This document shows, piece after piece, positions 19,544-29,026 of a DNA stretch of 64,000 nucleotides. Both the position numbers and the translations under genes were made by a program. The first letter of the stretch is position 1. Every line of letters begins with the position of its first letter. The stretch comes from Desulfobulbaceae bacterium UBA5611. Its GTDB lineage: Bacteria; Desulfobacterota; Desulfobulbia; Desulfobulbales; Desulfocapsaceae. The stretch lies in contig DIKT01000034.1 in assembly GCA_002424635.1 (NCBI GenBank), positions 8,682-72,681 of the forward strand. Reading direction: 5' to 3'. A model generated the notes under the pieces. The model did no database searches, was not told the origin of the DNA, and worked only from the letters and a program-made list of their open reading frames with translations.

Positions 19544-19936
19544 TTATTGTTCCTGGTGAAGAATCTCACGAATCTGGTCCATGACAAGCAGCGGGTCAAT
19601 GGGTTTCTCGATATAGCCATTACAGCCTGCCGCGAGTAGACGAGCACGGTCGCCACTCATGGCATAGGAGGTCATGGCGATGATGGGGATGGCGCCATTG
19701 GCTTCGGAACTGCGGATAATTCTCAACACCTCGTCGCCGTTGATATCCGGCAACTGGATATCAAGGATGATAAAGTCGGGCCGGGGATGGGCCAGGGCCA
19801 GCTCCACGCCTTTTCTGCCGGTTTGAGCCTCCACAGTTTTAATGTTGTTTTTATTGAGAATAAAAGTAATAAGCTTCATATTATCCGGGGTATCTTCGAT
19901 AATCAAGGCCCTGAGGATGCTTTCTTCCTGCTTCAC
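19544..19936 (-). CDS. DivK-like single-domain response regulator
   Basis: 130 residues, a lone receiver: LIIEDTPDN acidic pocket, Asp59 in IILDIQLPDING, AMTSYAMSGD with the conserved Thr/Ser, and Lys-Pro in IEKPIDP. This pattern matches the DivK/Spo0F-like group that relays phosphate between proteins. The start is a GTG at 19936 overlapping the stop of the PAS-GAF gene by 4 bp, with GGAGGACAAGGAGA upstream. It sits between a kinase pair and is the likely shuttle inside this block. Confidence 0.88.
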   Translation of the reverse strand: MKQEESILRALIIEDTPDNMKLITFILNKNNIKTVEAQTGRKGVELALAHPRPDFIILDIQLPDINGDEVLRIIRSSEANGAIPIIAMTSYAMSGDRARLLAAGCNGYIEKPIDPLLVMDQIREILHQEQ

Positions 19937-21018
19937 TCTCCTTGTCCTCCTTTCCGGTCAAGTTGTGTTCTCAATTGCTTGATTTCTTTTTTAAGTTCAA
20001 CCATACGCAACTCCCGACCGACCATGACTTTGTTAAATCGCTCCAGATCAGCATTGCGGCCTTGCAGTTCAACCGTACGCATCATCACTTTCTCCTCCAG
20101 CATATCCGCCTGTTTACGGATTTTTTCTATCAACAGGGCATTCTGCAGAATAACACTCACGGTTGAGGCCAGAGTTTCCAGAAATTCTTTTTCCTCGGCA
20201 AAATTTCTGGCCGTCTTGGAGGCGACACCAAGAACGCCGATCACCTTCTGCTCCTGGATCAGAGGCAAGGCCGCAAAGGAACGAATTCCCGCTTGCTTAC
20301 ATTCATGTTCGGTACAACGGGCGTCCCGATGAATATCCTCGGAGAAAACAGCTTCACCTTGCGCCGCTGCCAGGCCACAGAGACATACCCCTAATTTCTC
20401 GTTTTTATTACGATAATGTTCATTGTCCGGCAAAACGCCCTGGATGGTCAGCTCCTCTTCATAACGGGTATAACAGAGCACCAGATCAGGGTTACAGGCG
20501 CTCATTATCTCAGCCATGGTCGTCGCCAGCATATCGCCCAGGGTCTGGCTGTTGATTGCCTCCCGACATAATCGGTTCAAGGTTTCCAGTTGCTGATTGC
20601 GCACGGCAAGATCATTCTGCATCTTTTGCATGACGGAGATATCCTTGACCACATGCACGGAACCTATCAAGTCGCCGGCATCGTCAAAGATAGGAAAGGC
20701 GCTGATCAGCAGAGGAATACCGATGAAGGGATCATTCACCTGCCGGGTAACAGCCCTTTTCTCCTGCATCATTTGTTTATGCGGACAACTGTCCCAATGC
20801 GAAGCCCTGCCATGCATGATCTCGTAGCAATGCTTGCCGATCAGCTCTTCAGGTTGTTTGTGCAGAAATTCGGCCAGGGCTCGATTGACCATGATCAGCC
20901 GAAAATCCTTATCAATCACGGAGACAAGATCGGTGATGGCATCAAAGGTATGGCGCCAGGCCGTATCAGATATCCCAAAATCCTCCGGCAGCCGTATCTT
21001 ATTGATCAGCGGTGTCAT
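19933..21018 (-). CDS. PAS-GAF sensor protein with C-terminal coiled coil
   Basis: 361 residues. PAS domain (~20-135) with a CYEIMHGRASHWDSCPH segment whose cysteines follow the C-x-EI-x-HG...C-P-H pattern seen in many PAS proteins, then a GAF domain (~145-300; GVCLCGLAAAQGEAV, FAALPLI, VIGVLGVAS), then a ~60-residue coiled coil rich in Glu, Lys and Arg. There is no kinase or receiver domain. It probably senses a ligand or redox state and regulates one of the neighbouring kinases. GAGGGACAAGC precedes the ATG. Its start lies inside the 3' end of the upstream kinase gene (20-bp overlap). Confidence 0.82.
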   Translation of the reverse strand: MTPLINKIRLPEDFGISDTAWRHTFDAITDLVSVIDKDFRLIMVNRALAEFLHKQPEELIGKHCYEIMHGRASHWDSCPHKQMMQEKRAVTRQVNDPFIGIPLLISAFPIFDDAGDLIGSVHVVKDISVMQKMQNDLAVRNQQLETLNRLCREAINSQTLGDMLATTMAEIMSACNPDLVLCYTRYEEELTIQGVLPDNEHYRNKNEKLGVCLCGLAAAQGEAVFSEDIHRDARCTEHECKQAGIRSFAALPLIQEQKVIGVLGVASKTARNFAEEKEFLETLASTVSVILQNALLIEKIRKQADMLEEKVMMRTVELQGRNADLERFNKVMVGRELRMVELKKEIKQLRTQLDRKGGQGE

Positions 21019-23326
21019 GCTTGTCCCTCGCCCTGGTTTGTGCCGGCAGCGTAGCGACCGCTTCCAGCTCTGTCAGTTCTTTTAGCTGCCGGCGCTCGGA
21101 AGTATCCGGGCCATAATTGTTGTTGTCAATTGGCAAATAGCGGGGGATTCTTAAGATAAAAGTACTGCCTTCTCCTTCCCGACTGACGGCTGCCACCTCC
21201 CCGGCCAGCACTTCAGTCGCCAGCTTTTTAGTCAGATATAGCCCCAGACCCGTGCCGGGTGTGCCGATTTTGAGATGACTTTCCAATCTGACAAAAGAGC
21301 CAAAAAGCAGGGGCTGGTCGTCCTGGACAATGCCGATACCGGTATCACTGATCCTGATCTCCACCCAGTCCTCAGGTTGTAATTCGACGGCCACCGTGAT
21401 TATACCTTTTTCCGTAAACTTAACGGCATTGCTCAAATAGTTAAGAAGACACTGCATCAGTCTTTTGCGATCGGAATTGAGTAGCAGAGACTGGTTCGGC
21501 AGTTCTTCCCGGATGATCAGACCCTTGTCAGCCGCCTGTGGCTGTATCTGTCCTACGACCTCATCAATAAGGGCATAAAGATCAAAATCCTCAGCATAGG
21601 GAGCAATTCTGCCCGATTCGATTTTGGCGATGTCAATGACATCGGTGATCAGTGACAGCAGATGCTTACCGGCCCGGACAACCCGTCCCAGCTGATCGCG
21701 CTGTTCCTCATTGATCTCCCCGCTCATGCCCTGCAGAATGATACTGGAAAAGCCGATAATGGAGTTGAGCGGCGTCCGCAATTCATGGCTCATGGAGGCG
21801 ATAAACATTGATTTCAAGCGATCAAGCTCCTTGAGTCTGGCATTAGCCACCTCAAGCTCCGCTGTTTTAAGATGAAGATCTTCGACAATATTCAGCAAGG
21901 CCTGCCGGCTGCCTTCAAGCTCAGCAGTGCGTTCCTGCACCAGCTCCTCCAGATGGTCGCGATGCTGGGCCAGCTCCAGTTCAATCTTGCGGCGCTCGGT
22001 AATATCAAAGATAACAGTCAGGAGATAACCCTGGTCCTGAATTGCAATGAATTCGCCGGAAATCAGTCCGCACAGGATCTCCCCTGATTTTTTGCGGAAC
22101 TCCGCTTCCATGCCCACTACCCTGCCTGCTTTGTGCAGCACCTCCAGATAACGCTCTCTATCAGCGGCATCTACCCAGATGCCTAAATCGAGAGGTTTAC
22201 GGCCAATAATTTCTGCCGGACTATAGCCACTGAGACGCAGGAAGCTCTCATTTACTTCGACAAATTGACCGGTCGCCAGTGAAGTTAAGGCAATGGCATC
22301 CGGGCTGTTACGGAAGGTCTTGGCAAATTTTTCTTCAGACAGGCGCAGCGCGATTTCTGTCTGCCTGCGCTCAGTAATCACTTCCGAAAACAAGATGATG
22401 CCGCCGACCACACCCTCATGATCGTACCAGGGGTGAATCTCCCAGCGTATCCAGTCTACGTTCCCATCCAGACGCCGAAAGGCTTCTTCTTCGGCTTTTT
22501 CAACTGCTCCAGCCAGACAGCGTTTATGAGCCTCTTTCCAGTGGTCAGGAAGATCAGGAAATACTTCATAGTGGGAGCGACCAATAATATCCTGCTTGCC
22601 CAGCTGATAATCCTCGGTAAATCGACGGCTGGCTACAATATATTTCATATCCTGATCGAACATGGCGATGGCCGCCGGAGTATGTTCGACAAAAAGGCGG
22701 AGCACCTGTTCATTTCTCTGCCGCGCCAGTTCCGCTTGCTTCCACTCTGTGATATCTTCCATACTTGACCAGATCAGCTTTTCTCCATCTTTATCGATAA
22801 TGCGCCCCCGTAGCCTGACATCCACCAGATGACCGTCCTTATGAATATATTGCTTTTCATAGGGGCCATAATGGCCTGTTTTATCAAGGCTGGCCAACTG
22901 GGCCTGGTCCTGGTCCTTATATTTTTCAGGGGTTATCTCTCGAAACCCCATTTGCAGTGTCTCTTCGACAGACCGGCCAATAATGGTGACATAGGCGAAA
23001 TTCACATCAACAAAGGTCCCATCCATGCGACAGAGGGCAAGGCCTATGGGAGATAACTCAAACAACAGACGATTGTAGGTATCGCTTTTCTGCAGCTCAC
23101 GCTGGATCATTTTACGGCGGCTGACCATGCTGTCCATCAGCCCGAACAGCAATATGGCAGTGACCAGTACAAAAAACCAGCCTTTGTAAGTCTGCAGGCG
23201 GAAGAAAAGGCTAGGGTCGGTGACTACTGAGAAGAGGATGGTATCGGAAAAAATGATCCAGAGGATGCCGAAAAAGGCATACAGAAAGGCAATGCGATGA
23301 GGATTCCAGAAACTGGTTTTTTTCAT
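20999..23326 (-). CDS. membrane-bound multi-PAS histidine kinase
   Basis: 775 residues. Two N-terminal membrane helices (~12-34 and 50-66) enclose only ~15 residues, so there is no real periplasmic sensor domain. Three PAS/PAC units follow (~85-200, 205-325, 330-450), then a coiled coil, HisKA with SMSHELRTPLN (His514) and HATPase with NYLSNAVKFTEKG, SDTGIGI and GTGLGLYLT. It has no receiver domain of its own, so it would phosphorylate the DivK-like protein or the first receiver of the hybrid kinase downstream. First gene of the block. A strong hairpin lies 17-42 bp upstream of the start, and no clear Shine-Dalgarno is visible. Confidence 0.9.
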   Translation of the reverse strand: MKKTSFWNPHRIAFLYAFFGILWIIFSDTILFSVVTDPSLFFRLQTYKGWFFVLVTAILLFGLMDSMVSRRKMIQRELQKSDTYNRLLFELSPIGLALCRMDGTFVDVNFAYVTIIGRSVEETLQMGFREITPEKYKDQDQAQLASLDKTGHYGPYEKQYIHKDGHLVDVRLRGRIIDKDGEKLIWSSMEDITEWKQAELARQRNEQVLRLFVEHTPAAIAMFDQDMKYIVASRRFTEDYQLGKQDIIGRSHYEVFPDLPDHWKEAHKRCLAGAVEKAEEEAFRRLDGNVDWIRWEIHPWYDHEGVVGGIILFSEVITERRQTEIALRLSEEKFAKTFRNSPDAIALTSLATGQFVEVNESFLRLSGYSPAEIIGRKPLDLGIWVDAADRERYLEVLHKAGRVVGMEAEFRKKSGEILCGLISGEFIAIQDQGYLLTVIFDITERRKIELELAQHRDHLEELVQERTAELEGSRQALLNIVEDLHLKTAELEVANARLKELDRLKSMFIASMSHELRTPLNSIIGFSSIILQGMSGEINEEQRDQLGRVVRAGKHLLSLITDVIDIAKIESGRIAPYAEDFDLYALIDEVVGQIQPQAADKGLIIREELPNQSLLLNSDRKRLMQCLLNYLSNAVKFTEKGIITVAVELQPEDWVEIRISDTGIGIVQDDQPLLFGSFVRLESHLKIGTPGTGLGLYLTKKLATEVLAGEVAAVSREGEGSTFILRIPRYLPIDNNNYGPDTSERRQLKELTELEAVATLPAQTRARDKHDTADQ

Positions 23327-23342
23327 GGTTTGTCGTGGGATC

Positions 23343-23368
23343 AGAGCCGGCAGAACCGTGCCGGCTCT
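23343..23368. other. perfect GC-rich hairpin upstream of the multi-PAS kinase
   Basis: AGAGCCGGCA (23343-23352) and TGCCGGCTCT (23359-23368) are exact reverse complements around a 6-nt loop, in otherwise AT-rich DNA. In the minus-strand transcript the stem would end 16 bases before the kinase start, close enough to affect ribosome access. It could also end transcripts from the yciH side, but no U-tract follows on that strand. Confidence 0.55.
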
Positions 23369-23472
23369 TGCTTAGCTTACTTTTGATCTTTGCACCCATC
23401 ATGAATTATCTGGCATTACTGTGTCTCATCAAGATTTATGCCTTACTGTTGACGAGCCAGCCAAATGTAAAC

Positions 23473-23496
23473 ATATCATATGTAAAAATATGATAT
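23473..23496. repeat. AT-rich inverted repeat in the yciH-kinase gap
   Basis: ATATCATAT (23473-23481) and ATATGATAT (23488-23496) form an exact 9-bp inverted repeat with a 6-nt spacer. It lies in the 283-bp gap between yciH and the kinase, about 150 bp upstream of the kinase start, and could be an operator. No gene is visible in the gap. Confidence 0.4.
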
Positions 23497-23609
23497 TAAT
23501 CAAGATAATGTCATTGTTATTAGTAGTTATTTTGACAGAATAGTAATTATTTTTGAAGAACAGGACAAATTATGGCCAGTTTGAAAATTATTTCCGACCA
23601 CCAAAGCCC

Positions 23610-23975
23610 TTAACCGCCAACAGATTTAACTTTATAACCTTGCTCGCTAAGCGCAGTCATCAACATCTGCCGATGATCACCTTGAATCTCAATCACTCCA
23701 TCTTTTATGGTGCCACCGCCACCACACTTTTTTTTCATTAAGAGAGCCATCTCCTTTAAGGCCTCCGGGGCCAGCATCAGTCCGGTTATCTTCGTCACTC
23801 CTTTACCCTTGCGGCCTTTAGTCTCCCTGCTGACTCTGACAATACCATCAGAACTGGCAACAACATTTTTGTCCCGGCAACAGCATTTGATAGATGACTG
23901 CCGGCAGACCGGGCAGGTTTGGCCCTGTTCCGTGGAAAAGACCAGCCCGCCATCTCTATTATTTTTTCGGGACAT
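23610..23975 (-). CDS. yciH: SUI1/YciH-family translation factor
   Basis: 121 residues. An N-terminal section with a CPVCRQ...CCCR cysteine cluster precedes the SUI1 fold: GVTKITGLML, LLMKKKCGGGGTIKDGVIEIQGDHR, and a C-terminal strand. The KCGGGGT loop is the eIF1-like signature that contacts the P site. Bacterial YciH is thought to influence initiation fidelity or repress translation under stress. The N-terminal cysteines could bind a metal, as in several longer bacterial members. GGAG precedes the ATG. The gene is divergent from the exosortase-locus ATPase, with 199 bp between starts. Confidence 0.9.
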   Translation of the reverse strand: MSRKNNRDGGLVFSTEQGQTCPVCRQSSIKCCCRDKNVVASSDGIVRVSRETKGRKGKGVTKITGLMLAPEALKEMALLMKKKCGGGGTIKDGVIEIQGDHRQMLMTALSEQGYKVKSVGG

Positions 23976-24174
23976 TTCTTGCTCCAGTTAATAACAATTC
24001 AAGTACTCTTAATGAATATGGACTTTTTATAAATTACTGTAGCAAAAACAATAATGAAGTGCATTAGAGATTGGCCTACCAAGACATGTTGGCTTTGTGA
24101 TAAAATGCAATGGAAGTTAAATTTGTATCAGCGGAATCATGGGTGTAAATGCTCGATAAATAGAGGTAATAACC

Positions 24175-25746
24175 ATGTATCTTGAATATTATCACCTTGG
24201 CCAGAAACCCTTTCAAATAAATACTGACCCGGCATTTCTCTGGTTCGGCGAAAAACACAAGGAAGCACTCGCCACTCTGAAATACGGCCTGCTGGAAAAT
24301 AAAAGTTTTCTCTTGCTGACAGGTGATGTTGGCGTCGGCAAGACCACCACTATCAATGCCTTACTGAAGGCACTGGATAAAGATTGCCTGGTTGCGGTGA
24401 TTAATGACCCGAAGCTTGATAAGCTGGATTTTTTTATGCATATTGCCTATGGCTTTGGCTTAACAGAAGACTTTACGACCAAAGGCCGCTTTCTCATTGC
24501 CTTCTGGAAGTTTCTACTGGAACAGCATTATCGGGGCAAGAGACTCTTGCTTATTGTTGATGAATGTCAACTGCTGAGCCATGAACTGTTGGAGGAAATC
24601 AGGCTCTTATCCAATCTCGAGAATAATGGCACAAAACTGATCAATATATTTTTTGTCGGCCAGCTGGAATTTAATGACATTCTTCTTCTTCCAGAGAACA
24701 AGGCCATCCGCCAGCGCATGACGGTGAACTATAATATTCCACCTCTATCACGTGACGAAACAGAAAAATATATCGAATATCGCATGAGTGTGGCCGGAGC
24801 GAACAGAAAAATCTTTGATAAAAGTGCCATCCGCGAGATTTATCAATTCACCAATGGCTATCCACGCGTGATCAATGTCATTTGTGACCGGGCTTTATTG
24901 ACTGGTTTTATCTCCTCCAGCAAACAGATCAATAAAAAAATCATCCAGGAATGCATCACAGAACTGGATATTTCTTTAGCTACCGAGGCCAACCTGCCCA
25001 GCCGGAAAAACGAAAAGCCAGCAGACAATAGCAGAACACGCTCGTTTTGGTCCTGGCGCTATTTGACCTATGCTATGACCGGCATAGCCCTGATTATGCT
25101 CCTCTATAGCTTTTCGAGCTCATCATTGCTGACCTTGCCGCCTTTTATGTCAAAGTTACAGAGCATTATGCCAGGAATTAGCAGTCGACCACAAGCAGTC
25201 CTTACCAATGTCATGCCGGATGTTGCGCAAGCTGTTATTAGGCCTGCCTCTGCTGGTCCCGATGTTGCTGTCGTGCCTGTAATTCCACCTGTAATCCGGC
25301 CGGAGCCGTCGCCACCAGTTCTGGTCCGGCCGGAGGCTCCCCCGGCAATAAACCCCTTGGTAACAGAAGACCCATCTGCTGATGATACTCCACCCGCTTC
25401 AGATATATATGATGAGAGTCAGAACCATGACCAGCCTCTTGAGATCTTAGTTATTTCTTTTGAACATGACTCTCTGGACGTGAGTCCGTCATCTTTTGCC
25501 GAACTGGAAAACCTGGCAGAGGCCGTTTTACACCGGGAAACAGCAAGCATCCTCATTCGCGGTTACACCGATGCATCCGGTCATCCCCAATATAATAAAA
25601 AACTGGCCGGATTCCGGGCGACTTCAGTCAAAAATATTTTAGCCGGCAAAGGCGTTCCTCTCGAGAAAATCAATATCGCCAGTTACGATGCTGCCAACAC
25701 ACAGGACCAAAGCAGAAGAGTTGAGGTTGAGGTGCTGGAAGAATAA
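24175..25746 (+). CDS. XrtA-associated AAA ATPase (ExeA-like) fused to an OmpA-like domain
   Basis: 523 residues. An ExeA/GspA-type AAA domain opens the protein: MYLEYYHLGQKPFQ start, Walker A GDVGVGKTT (50-58), Walker B LLLIVDE (124-130), and FTNGYPRVINVICDRAL as sensor-2 region. One membrane helix (~297-320), a Pro-rich linker (~345-410), and a C-terminal OmpA-like peptidoglycan-binding domain (~425-523; ILIRGYTDASG and RVEVEVLE) follow. The protein would anchor an ATPase at the inner face of the membrane to the cell wall. Such ATPases are regular members of exosortase A loci. The OmpA fusion recalls ExeA/GspA, which opens peptidoglycan for secretin assembly, so a wall-remodelling role in polysaccharide export is a fair inference. 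GAGGT precedes the ATG. Confidence 0.87.
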   Translation: MYLEYYHLGQKPFQINTDPAFLWFGEKHKEALATLKYGLLENKSFLLLTGDVGVGKTTTINALLKALDKDCLVAVINDPKLDKLDFFMHIAYGFGLTEDFTTKGRFLIAFWKFLLEQHYRGKRLLLIVDECQLLSHELLEEIRLLSNLENNGTKLINIFFVGQLEFNDILLLPENKAIRQRMTVNYNIPPLSRDETEKYIEYRMSVAGANRKIFDKSAIREIYQFTNGYPRVINVICDRALLTGFISSSKQINKKIIQECITELDISLATEANLPSRKNEKPADNSRTRSFWSWRYLTYAMTGIALIMLLYSFSSSSLLTLPPFMSKLQSIMPGISSRPQAVLTNVMPDVAQAVIRPASAGPDVAVVPVIPPVIRPEPSPPVLVRPEAPPAINPLVTEDPSADDTPPASDIYDESQNHDQPLEILVISFEHDSLDVSPSSFAELENLAEAVLHRETASILIRGYTDASGHPQYNKKLAGFRATSVKNILAGKGVPLEKINIASYDAANTQDQSRRVEVEVLEE

Positions 25747-25779
25747 AATTGAAAGAGAGAAAGACCTGTAAAAAAAGTC

Positions 25780-28056
25780 CTACCGCAGTTCCTTCAGCAA
25801 TTTTTCCGCCTCAGGATATTCAGGGAAATCATTTTTCATGGCCAAGCATCTTGCTAATTCAATTTTTGCTTGATCTTTCTGCCCATCAGCCACAAGAGCA
25901 AGGGCCAGATGATATCGCAGTACGGCCATCTCAGGTAGCTTTTCGGTGGCCATGCTGAATTGGGTAAGGGCCAGTTTATGGGAGCTACGCTGATAATGAA
26001 TCCAGCCTAGAGTATCGGCAATATAAGGATCTTCCGGAAATGCCTCCTTGGCCATCAGTGCCAGACGTAAAGCCTCGCCCAGATCAGGTTCCGGGTTATT
26101 GGCAATCAACCAGGCAAGGTTGTTAGCTGCCGCCGCAAATTGCGGGTTTATATCTAATGCTTTTATATAAGCGGCTTTAGCACCGGCATCATCACCACTT
26201 TGTTGCAGCAGGGTGCCTAAGGCCATGTAGCCCTGAATGGCTGCCGGATTTTTTTCAATCAGAATCTTATATTCCTGAACAGCCTCTTCTTTTTTCCCCA
26301 TGCGTACCAAAAGGGCCGCCGTCATGCCATAGGTGCGGGGAGAATCAGGGGCAATTGCCTGAGCTTGGCGCAACAGCATCAAAGCCTCATCCGGGGCCGC
26401 ACCATATTTATCCATAATTCCGGCCAGCAACAGGTAATAATCAAGATTTTCCGGAGAGCTCTGCAGATGTTTTTTGACCAGGAGAATGGCCTTGTCAGTT
26501 TCCTGCTGCTGAATCAAGATGCCGCTCAGGGCCACCAGGGCTGGCGAAAAGTCCGGCTGCAGGGTTAAAATTTTTTCAAGGGTTTCTGTCGACTTTAATA
26601 TATCTTTCTGAGCAAGAAGGGCTCCGGCTTTATTAAAAAGAATTTCAATATTTTCTGGAGCACTTACCTCCATATCCGAAAATAACTTTACCGCCTCATC
26701 GGTTTTGCCGAGGGATACAAGAGATTTTCCGAGGATATTGGCGGCCCGGAAATTATTTGGCATGGCCTGTAAAGCTAACAAAGCTTCATTTCGAGCCGAC
26801 TCAAAATCTCCTTTCACAAACAGGTGATGAGCTGACAAGGTGCGGACATCAGGATTATCAGGGGCCAGTTTCAGGGCCTGATCGACCGCATTATATGATA
26901 ACTCGGTCTCACCTTTGTTGAGATGGATGAGTCCTTTCCAATAAAATAATTCTGCCCACCGGGGGTTATCCTTAACCAGCCGGTCAATAATGACTAAAGC
27001 CTCATTATTTTTTAATGCCCGTACTAATAATTTAGCCTTGACCAGATTAGCCATGGAATGCTGGGCATTATCGACCAGAATGGCATCAACTTCCTGGCCG
27101 GCAAGATCGTCCGCCCCGGTTTCATAGTAAAAATTAGCCAATACTACCTTGAGATCTATTGGTTTCGGTGAATTAGAAATTGCCTCCTTATAAGCCTTCT
27201 CTGCCTTGTCAAAATCTCTTGTTTTATGATAAAAATTACCCAGCATCAGATACAATTCAGCGTAGTCATTTTTCTTGTCAATGGCCTGCAGGATATTTTG
27301 TTCTGCCGCCGCCATGTCTCCGGTCATCATATAAAACTTGGCAAGATCGACATATGGTTCAGGCGCCTCCGCATTTTTAGCCTGTAGTTCCTGAAGGATC
27401 TGCTTGGCCTCAGGCTCCCTTTTCTGGCTCACATAAAAGTTAATAAGTACCTTGAAATTTTGTGGATCAGGATCCAGCTGAACAGCCTTGTTCAATGCCT
27501 CTTCAGCTTCATCCACCTTTTCCAGGGCTGACAAGATGCGGGCATGAATAATATGATAACGGCTCAGATCGGACTTTAACTGTAAGGCCTGCATAATCGC
27601 TTTGTCAGATGCAGCAAGGTGTCCTTCTGCCAGCTCAATTTGAGCAAGCAGGGCATAGGCGTCCGGAAAGTCCCTCTCCTTATCGAGAAGCATGAGCACC
27701 TTGGCCCGGCTTTCCTTATAATTTTTTCCCAGAAAATAGAGCTCCGCCATTTTCATCAAGGCATCAATATTGCTCGGGTCCAAACTGATGGCCCGCTCCA
27801 GTTCCTTAAAGGCCTCGCCGGGTTGACCTGTTTTTAAATAGGTAATACCCAGCTGATAACGGGCCTCGGCGTATTTCTGATCAAGTTGAATGGCGTTTCG
27901 GAATTCAACAATAGCCTCCTTGTCCTTTTGAGCGGCGACATAGTCCATACCTTTTTGATAGTGTCTGAGCTTTTTTTCCGCCGGATCCGTACAGCCGGTT
28001 ATTAACAAAAGGGACAATACAATCAGCAGAAACAATGACTTGTCGACATGATTCAT
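25780..28056 (-). CDS. prsT: PEP-CTERM system TPR-repeat lipoprotein PrsT
   Basis: 758 residues. A signal peptide with lipobox LITGC (Cys at ~22) is followed by about twenty TPR units running to the C-terminus (repeating A-x-x-x-LG-x-x-x and A-I-x-L-x-P patterns). Length, lipobox and repeat number match the TPR lipoprotein found beside exosortase A genes, presumed to scaffold export or secretion at the outer membrane. GGGGAG lies upstream of the ATG. The gene is convergent with the ATPase-OmpA gene and divergent from the export gene; the ~195 bp between the divergent starts is AT-rich and presumably holds both promoters. Confidence 0.88.
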   Translation of the reverse strand: MNHVDKSLFLLIVLSLLLITGCTDPAEKKLRHYQKGMDYVAAQKDKEAIVEFRNAIQLDQKYAEARYQLGITYLKTGQPGEAFKELERAISLDPSNIDALMKMAELYFLGKNYKESRAKVLMLLDKERDFPDAYALLAQIELAEGHLAASDKAIMQALQLKSDLSRYHIIHARILSALEKVDEAEEALNKAVQLDPDPQNFKVLINFYVSQKREPEAKQILQELQAKNAEAPEPYVDLAKFYMMTGDMAAAEQNILQAIDKKNDYAELYLMLGNFYHKTRDFDKAEKAYKEAISNSPKPIDLKVVLANFYYETGADDLAGQEVDAILVDNAQHSMANLVKAKLLVRALKNNEALVIIDRLVKDNPRWAELFYWKGLIHLNKGETELSYNAVDQALKLAPDNPDVRTLSAHHLFVKGDFESARNEALLALQAMPNNFRAANILGKSLVSLGKTDEAVKLFSDMEVSAPENIEILFNKAGALLAQKDILKSTETLEKILTLQPDFSPALVALSGILIQQQETDKAILLVKKHLQSSPENLDYYLLLAGIMDKYGAAPDEALMLLRQAQAIAPDSPRTYGMTAALLVRMGKKEEAVQEYKILIEKNPAAIQGYMALGTLLQQSGDDAGAKAAYIKALDINPQFAAAANNLAWLIANNPEPDLGEALRLALMAKEAFPEDPYIADTLGWIHYQRSSHKLALTQFSMATEKLPEMAVLRYHLALALVADGQKDQAKIELARCLAMKNDFPEYPEAEKLLKELR

Positions 28057-28250
28057 AATGAACTCCCCTGGTAAATAATAAAAAGCAGAAAAATTTTACT
28101 TTTAATATCGATCTGAGATATATTCATTATACTCGTATGAATAAGAAAAGAAAGTTCACCACAATATATAGTTCGCCACTAATTTCTAAAAAATTATATC
28201 TCCCAAGACCGGTTACCTGAAGTTATTTTTTTCCTTACATGAGGTGCAAT

Positions 28251-28874
28251 ATGGGTCTTTCTTTACAGTCAAATCAAAGTTTTTTTTATGGCCTGACAAA
28301 AACAATTTCCGGCATGGTCCTGCTCGCTCTGGGCCTTTTTTTGTTTAATTCTTCTCTAAATGCCGCCCAACAATCCGGTGAAGGACTGCCGCCGGAATAT
28401 ACATTTGGAGCGGGCGACATCTTAGAGGTCTCAGTTTTTGGTGAACCGGAATTATCCAAGTCTGTTTTCGTGCGCATTGACGGTAAAATATCCCTGCCCC
28501 TGATTGGGGATGTTCAGGCCGCTGATGATACAGCTGAAAATCTTGCTCAAACAATATCCGGTAAACTGGTGAAATTTATTTCCGACCCCAATGTTACTGT
28601 GATCCTGACCCAAAGCAACAGCAAGGCCTATTACATTCTGGGACAGATCCTGACTCCAGGTCAATACCTTATCACCCAGCAGATCTCGGTTCTGCAGGCG
28701 ATTGCTAAAGCAGGAGGTTTACTTGAATGGGCCAAAAAATCAAAGATTATGATTGTAGGCAGGCCAGGAACCGCGCAAACGATAAAATATTTTAATTATG
28801 ATGATTTTCTGGGAGGCAATAATATTGACCAGAATATTACGATCAATCCTGGTGATACTATTGTGATTCCTTAG
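28251..28874 (+). CDS. polysaccharide export protein, Wza/EpsE family
   Basis: 207 residues from ATG 28251 (GAGGTG upstream; an ATG 12 bases earlier lies before that site). A signal peptide ending near SSLNAAQQ has no lipobox Cys, unlike Wza. The Poly_export domain (PEYTFGAGDILEVSVFGEPELSKSV region, then DGKISLPLIGDV) and an SLBB domain (YYILGQILTPGQYLI) follow. This is the short periplasmic type found in exosortase A loci; it lacks the outer-membrane helix, so the channel is probably supplied by the beta-barrel protein encoded next. Confidence 0.9.
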   Translation: MGLSLQSNQSFFYGLTKTISGMVLLALGLFLFNSSLNAAQQSGEGLPPEYTFGAGDILEVSVFGEPELSKSVFVRIDGKISLPLIGDVQAADDTAENLAQTISGKLVKFISDPNVTVILTQSNSKAYYILGQILTPGQYLITQQISVLQAIAKAGGLLEWAKKSKIMIVGRPGTAQTIKYFNYDDFLGGNNIDQNITINPGDTIVIP

Positions 28875-29026
28875 CTGTGTAAAAATGAAGCGGAAAAGAC
28901 ATAAAGATTAAGGATACTTACTATAGAACAAAGACTGCCATGTGTTCGTTTGCAGGCGTTAGATAAAGAGCAGACACGGCATCTGAGTCTACTATGGCAC
29001 TTTTAATAACAGCAAGGATATCTCTT

